NCBI GenBank assembly: GCA_045660825.1
Contig: JAZREN010000009.1
Location: 1-10,144, forward strand
Direction of reading: 5' to 3'
Source: HGM04593 sp045660825
GTDB lineage: Bacteria; Bacteroidota; Bacteroidia; Bacteroidales; Bacteroidaceae
Length of the DNA: 10,144 bases
In this document: piece after piece, positions 6,653 to 10,144 of the stretch
Layout of the letters: every line of letters starts with the position of its first letter
Numbering within the stretch: position 1 is the stretch's first letter
Program-made: the position numbers and the translations under genes
The notes under the pieces: model-generated
The model's database searches: none
What the model was told of the DNA's origin: nothing
What the model saw: only the letters and a program-made list of their open reading frames with translations

Positions 6653-6720
6653 CGGCATAGTAAAAGTAAACTTTTCCTCTGCTCTCGCTTACTCGCAGCT
6701 TTCACTTTTCAGTTTTCAGC
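6653..6720. repeat. Degenerate third repeat unit after susD
   Basis: This segment abuts the susD stop codon. It repeats pieces of the neighbouring 57-bp unit: GCAGCTTTCA at 6695-6704 matches 6597-6606, and TTTCAGTTTTCA at 6707-6718 matches 6602-6613. It also holds a palindrome AAAAGT-AA-ACTTTT at 6662-6675. It looks like an older diverged copy of the same repeat family joined to another palindromic module. Confidence 0.5.
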
Positions 6721-8130
6721 TTAATTGCGGTTTTCCTTCTCGGCATCGGGGAGAGGTATTGCATAGATACCTGCCGATGGCTCATAAGTTGTCTTTCCGT
6801 CGTGTGAAAGGATGGGGAGGTTCTGACGCTTCATGTTGAAGTAGGTCTGTCCCTCGCCAATCATCTCCTTGTAACGCTCGTCGTTTATGAGTTCAACGGT
6901 GAGCGGTTTGCCGGTGAGCGGTTCAAGGCCACGATGTGCGCGCACTGTGTTGTAGAGTTCCAACGCACGGTTATAGTCACTCTCGAGCAGAGCCTCGGCT
7001 GCTATGTAGTACATCTCGGGGATGCGAATCATGTTTATTCCCAGGATGAGGTCGGCCGGGCGGTTCGATGCGTTGTTGTTCAGTTCATAGATATCGGTAA
7101 ACTTGCACAGGCGGTATTTTGTGCCGCTGCCTGTTCCCGACTCGGAGAAGTAGGCCATGGTGCGATAATCGGAGCCTGCAGCGTCCTTCTCATAGAGCGA
7201 CATGAAATCGTCGCGCAAATCGAGCGAATAGTACGATGTCATCTGCTGCAACTTGGCATTCACGTTTGCATAGAAGCCAGCATAGTAGATACCGAAGATT
7301 GTCTCTTTCTTCGAGAGCACACCGGCAAGGTCATTAACGACCTCGGTCTTCTCCTTGAGGGTATATTTGCCGTCGTTTATCACCAAGAGTGCATAGTGTG
7401 CGGCATTCTCCTTGTCGCCCATTGTAAGATATACACGTGCAAGGGTTGCCTGCACGGCACGGAGGTTGAAGTGAATCTGACGATCGAGCATGAAGTTGCC
7501 GTCGCCCTCGTGGCTATCCTCATCGGCAAGCAACAGTTCGGCCTCGTGAAGGTCATTGAGGATATGCTCATAGTTCTTCTCTAGACTCTCGAAATCGGGG
7601 GTAATCAAAGAGAAATCGGTAGCATAGGGGATGCCATCGGCCGCGGGGTTGACAGTATACTGTTGGGCGAAGAGGCGCACGAGGTCGAAATGCATGAATG
7701 CACGCAAGCCCAAGGCCTCGCCACGATAGAGTGTATATGGGTAGGTTGTTGCATCCTTTACCAACGGAGCATCGAGAACGCTGTTCACATTGGAGATATT
7801 CTTGTACATCGCAGTCCAGGCACCATCAAAAACACCTTTCACCGACGAGTGTGCCCAGTCATATTCACTCATGGCTGTAACGCCTGTGCTTCCGTTGCAC
7901 CACATTGTCTGCGAGAGAATCTCGAGTGTAGAGAAATAGAGTTCCTGGCCATAGAGCGACTGGGTACGCATCTGGGAATAGACACCGTACATGGCATCCT
8001 CAATACCCTGTTGGGTACTCAACAGTTCGTCACGTTTTGACTGTCCGTCGGGGGTTATGTTCAAGAAGCCCTCGCACGATGTTGTCGTGAGAAGCGCCAC
8101 AGACATCAATACATATATAATCTTCTTCAT
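6721..8130 (-). CDS. SusD/RagB-family nutrient-binding outer-membrane lipoprotein
   Basis: Surface lipoprotein that caps the SusC barrel and captures the ligand. From the ATG at 8130 it has 469 residues; an in-frame GTG at 8139 would add three but gives a poorer signal peptide start. MKKIIYVLMSVALLTTTSC is a lipoprotein signal with Cys19. Family hallmarks: GEALGLRAFMHFDLVRLF (137-154), a TPR helix; AVQATLARVYLTMGDKENAAHYA (225-247), another TPR; IRIPEMYYIAAEALL (368-382); NTVRAHRGL (394-402); and INDERYKEMIGEGQTYFNMKRQ (415-436), the conserved C-terminal helix. It is shorter than starch SusD (about 550 residues) but complete. It begins 14 bp after the susC stop, the usual coupling. The substrate cannot be read from sequence; no CAZyme lies in the window to suggest a glycan. 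Confidence 0.93.
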   Translation of the reverse strand: MKKIIYVLMSVALLTTTSCEGFLNITPDGQSKRDELLSTQQGIEDAMYGVYSQMRTQSLYGQELYFSTLEILSQTMWCNGSTGVTAMSEYDWAHSSVKGVFDGAWTAMYKNISNVNSVLDAPLVKDATTYPYTLYRGEALGLRAFMHFDLVRLFAQQYTVNPAADGIPYATDFSLITPDFESLEKNYEHILNDLHEAELLLADEDSHEGDGNFMLDRQIHFNLRAVQATLARVYLTMGDKENAAHYALLVINDGKYTLKEKTEVVNDLAGVLSKKETIFGIYYAGFYANVNAKLQQMTSYYSLDLRDDFMSLYEKDAAGSDYRTMAYFSESGTGSGTKYRLCKFTDIYELNNNASNRPADLILGINMIRIPEMYYIAAEALLESDYNRALELYNTVRAHRGLEPLTGKPLTVELINDERYKEMIGEGQTYFNMKRQNLPILSHDGKTTYEPSAGIYAIPLPDAEKENRN

Positions 8131-8144
8131 AATTTGCACAATGT

Positions 8145-10144
8145 TTAGAGTGTTACATTAAGATAGAACTCGAATCCCTGGCTGTAGAGGTAGTCGGTAC
8201 CACGCTCAATCTTCACGGTTGAGAGGCGCAGGATGTCGGTGAAGTTTATACCGGCACGCAGGTTGCGCAGTTTCATACGCTTGCACAGCTTGTCGCTGAA
8301 CTCATAGCTGAGGTTGAGCGAGCCAAGCGAAAGGGTATGCTCCTTCTCGGCAAAACGGTCGGTCTGCTCGGGGCGCGATGTATCGGCAATATCCTTGTAC
8401 AGTGCGTGGTCGCCCGGCTGTTTCCAACGGTCGTCAAAGACACGCTGGTCGGCATTACGCATGGGGTCGGCACCCTCAACCTTTGTGGCACGTGTGGTGT
8501 TATATACCCATGCACCTGTGCGGAAGTTCAACAGAGCATAGACGCTGAAGCCTTTCCAATAGAGGTTAGTGCTGAATGTTCCTGCAAAGGCAGGCTCGGT
8601 GTCGCCAATGAGAACCTTGTCGGCAGGGTCGTAGTCGAATGTATACTCACCGTTGCGCTTGATGTAGACCTCGCGGCCTGTTGCCGGGTCAATACCGGCC
8701 GAACGTACCAGTTTGAGCGCTGTCACGCTCTCGCCCTCGGCATACTGCGGCAGCGGGGTGAGATAGAGGTCTGCATTCTCCTGATTCTCTTTGTTTATCT
8801 CCTCAAGAGCCTTGTCAATCTTGGTAATCTTGTTACGGTTCATGTAGCCGCTTGTGGCAAGACGCCAGTAGAAATCGCCAGTGCGGAACACGTAGCCGTC
8901 AATCTGGTACTCGATGCCCTTGTTCTGCAACTCGCCAAGGTTTGATGTTGCACTTGTGACACCTGTCGACGGAGCCTTTGCTTTGTCGAGCAGCAAATCC
9001 TCGGTATTGCGTATGTAGGCATCGACTGTAAAATTCAAACGGCGGTCGAACATACTCAAATCAAGACCTACGTTGTAGTTCATGGTACGTTCCCAAGTGA
9101 GGTCGACATTACCTATTGTCACAGGGATAGCACCAATTCCGTTCTTGTACTCATAGTCGTTGAGGTACTGGTACATTGTCATTGCCTGGAAGGGGCTGAA
9201 TGTCACCTTACCGGTGTAACCGGCACTACCGCGCACCTTGAAGACATCGAAATTCTTCTTTACAGCCTTCATGAACGACTCGTTCATCACATTCCATCCA
9301 AGACCGCCAGACCAGAAGTGACCGAAACGGTTGTTCTCGCCGAACTGTGAAGAACCGGTTGTGCGCCATGTAGCATCGATGAAATAGCGGTTGCGGAACG
9401 AGAGGTTGCCTGTTGTAAAGAAACCTACATCGGCAGTCTCGGCCTGTGAACCGAAAGGTTTGCTGTCGGTTGGATAACCCGCAGCATTGCCAATGTACGA
9501 CATATCGTCGTTGAAGAAACCTATTACCTGCAAAGTTTCGGCACTGCTCTTGGAGTGGTTGATTTCCCAACCGGCCGAGAGGCTCACAAGCGACTCGTCC
9601 TTGAAGAACTTGTTGAATGTACCCACGATGTTACCGTTGTAGCCTATGGCATCGGTGGTGCCTTTTGTATATTCACCCCTCTTGGAGAGGTCGGTAACAT
9701 ATTTGTAGGCCAATGAGTTTGGCGATGTAAAGATATCGCTGCCACCCGCCGCGCTTGTGACGTTGAAATGACCTGTGAGCAGGAACATCTTGCTTATGTC
9801 CCAACGCAGGTCGGTACTGTTTGTCAATGTGCGCTCTCCGCTCTTGGAGAAACTGCCGAGCGAAGCCTCGTACAACGGGTTGTTCAAATCCCATGATAGA
9901 TTCATGTTTGGTGTGCCGTCGGCATTGTACATGCGGTCATAGGGGTTCATCTGCACATACTGCGAGAAAGAACCGTAAGGCGAGTTCTTCACCGCCACCT
10001 CCTGATATGTGGTGCGGTTAGAGAGTGTGAGGTTACCCTCGTAGTACTGGAGTTTGAAACCGATTCCTGTGCGCTTGCGGTAGTCGCCCTTCATTACACC
10101 TGGGGTATCGCCAAAGCGGTCTGTGAGTTCGTAGCGGAGGTTTG
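8145..10144 (-). CDS. SusC/RagA-family TonB-linked outer-membrane transporter (5' end outside window)
   Basis: TonB-dependent outer-membrane barrel that imports the ligand delivered by SusD. The frame is open to the window edge (NLRYELTDRFGDTPGVMKGDYR...), so the first Met at 10094 is internal. About 665 residues are visible of the ~1000 typical of the family; the signal peptide, N-terminal extension domain, TonB box and most of the plug lie upstream. The visible part is barrel: alternating aromatic and polar strands and typical SusC segments such as RYFIDATWRTTGSSQFGENNRFGHFWSGGLGWNV, VRGSAGYTG, LTWERTMNYNVGLDLSMFDRRLNFTVDAYIRNTEDLLL, NKGIEYQIDGYV, DPATGREVYIKRNG and GDTEPAFAGTFSTNLYWKGFSVYALLNF. 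It ends in FEFYLNVTL, the final membrane strand with a terminal hydrophobic residue. It is the first visible gene of the operon susC-susD-DUF4843-PKD; the promoter lies outside the window. Confidence 0.93.
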   Translation of the reverse strand, partial: NLRYELTDRFGDTPGVMKGDYRKRTGIGFKLQYYEGNLTLSNRTTYQEVAVKNSPYGSFSQYVQMNPYDRMYNADGTPNMNLSWDLNNPLYEASLGSFSKSGERTLTNSTDLRWDISKMFLLTGHFNVTSAAGGSDIFTSPNSLAYKYVTDLSKRGEYTKGTTDAIGYNGNIVGTFNKFFKDESLVSLSAGWEINHSKSSAETLQVIGFFNDDMSYIGNAAGYPTDSKPFGSQAETADVGFFTTGNLSFRNRYFIDATWRTTGSSQFGENNRFGHFWSGGLGWNVMNESFMKAVKKNFDVFKVRGSAGYTGKVTFSPFQAMTMYQYLNDYEYKNGIGAIPVTIGNVDLTWERTMNYNVGLDLSMFDRRLNFTVDAYIRNTEDLLLDKAKAPSTGVTSATSNLGELQNKGIEYQIDGYVFRTGDFYWRLATSGYMNRNKITKIDKALEEINKENQENADLYLTPLPQYAEGESVTALKLVRSAGIDPATGREVYIKRNGEYTFDYDPADKVLIGDTEPAFAGTFSTNLYWKGFSVYALLNFRTGAWVYNTTRATKVEGADPMRNADQRVFDDRWKQPGDHALYKDIADTSRPEQTDRFAEKEHTLSLGSLNLSYEFSDKLCKRMKLRNLRAGINFTDILRLSTVKIERGTDYLYSQGFEFYLNVTL

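Noticed and set aside
6934..7584. 216-residue plus-strand ORF opposite susD
   Set aside because: It is the complement of well-conserved SusD coding sequence; the predicted protein resembles no family.
8131..8139. GTG start three codons upstream for susD
   Set aside because: The ATG at 8130 gives the standard MKK signal-peptide start and normal 14-bp spacing from susC; the GTG has no supporting signal.
10092..10094. ATG at 10094 as the true start of the SusC gene
   Set aside because: The frame stays open to the window edge with SusC-like sequence, and a start here would give a barrel without signal peptide or plug.

Overview
The window is a stretch of a Bacteroidales chromosome (Bacteroides/Prevotella/Muribaculaceae-like gut anaerobe). 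The evidence is a SusC/SusD outer-membrane pair with its accessory lipoproteins, a Bacteroides-type tryptophanase, a TTTG / TAnnTTTG-type promoter, start sites mostly without a well-placed Shine-Dalgarno sequence, and short palindromic repeats of a kind common between Bacteroidetes genes. Six substantial protein genes are present. Two of them run off the window ends.

Left part (1-1004, + strand): the 3' portion of a membrane-anchored one-component regulator, with an extracytoplasmic sensor region, one visible transmembrane helix and a C-terminal winged-helix DNA-binding domain. It converges on a minus-strand pair, ald then tnaA (3716 down to 1184). Alanine dehydrogenase and tryptophanase are 46 bp apart, so they are probably one operon from a promoter near 3758-3788, ending at a strong hairpin plus T-run at 1003-1062. 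Tryptophanase releases indole, pyruvate and ammonia; alanine dehydrogenase can combine that pyruvate and ammonia with NADH to make alanine, so the two genes fit as one fermentative unit.

Middle (3717-4100): a 384-bp intergenic region. It holds the ald promoter, a small hairpin terminator for the operon arriving from the right, and a 127-bp element with 21-bp terminal inverted repeats that looks like a miniature inverted-repeat element.

Right part (10144 down to 4101, minus strand): an outer-membrane uptake operon in the order susC (5' end outside the window), susD, DUF4843 lipoprotein, PKD-like lipoprotein. No glycan-degrading enzyme is visible. From memory, the layout resembles SusCD systems with two extra surface lipoproteins, at least one of which has been linked to peptide import; that assignment is inference. 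A 265-bp spacer between susD and the DUF4843 gene is made of repeats: an inverted repeat of the TGTCATCCTGAGCG type, a tandem 38-bp duplication, and a degenerate third unit. These would be transcribed inside the operon mRNA.

I found no RNA genes, no CRISPR array, no transposase and no clearly new multi-gene system. The items most worth a second look are the repeat-built operon spacer, the inverted-repeat element touching the end of the PKD-like gene, the ald-tnaA pairing beside a possible peptide importer, and a protein-like short ORF in the tnaA 3' region.
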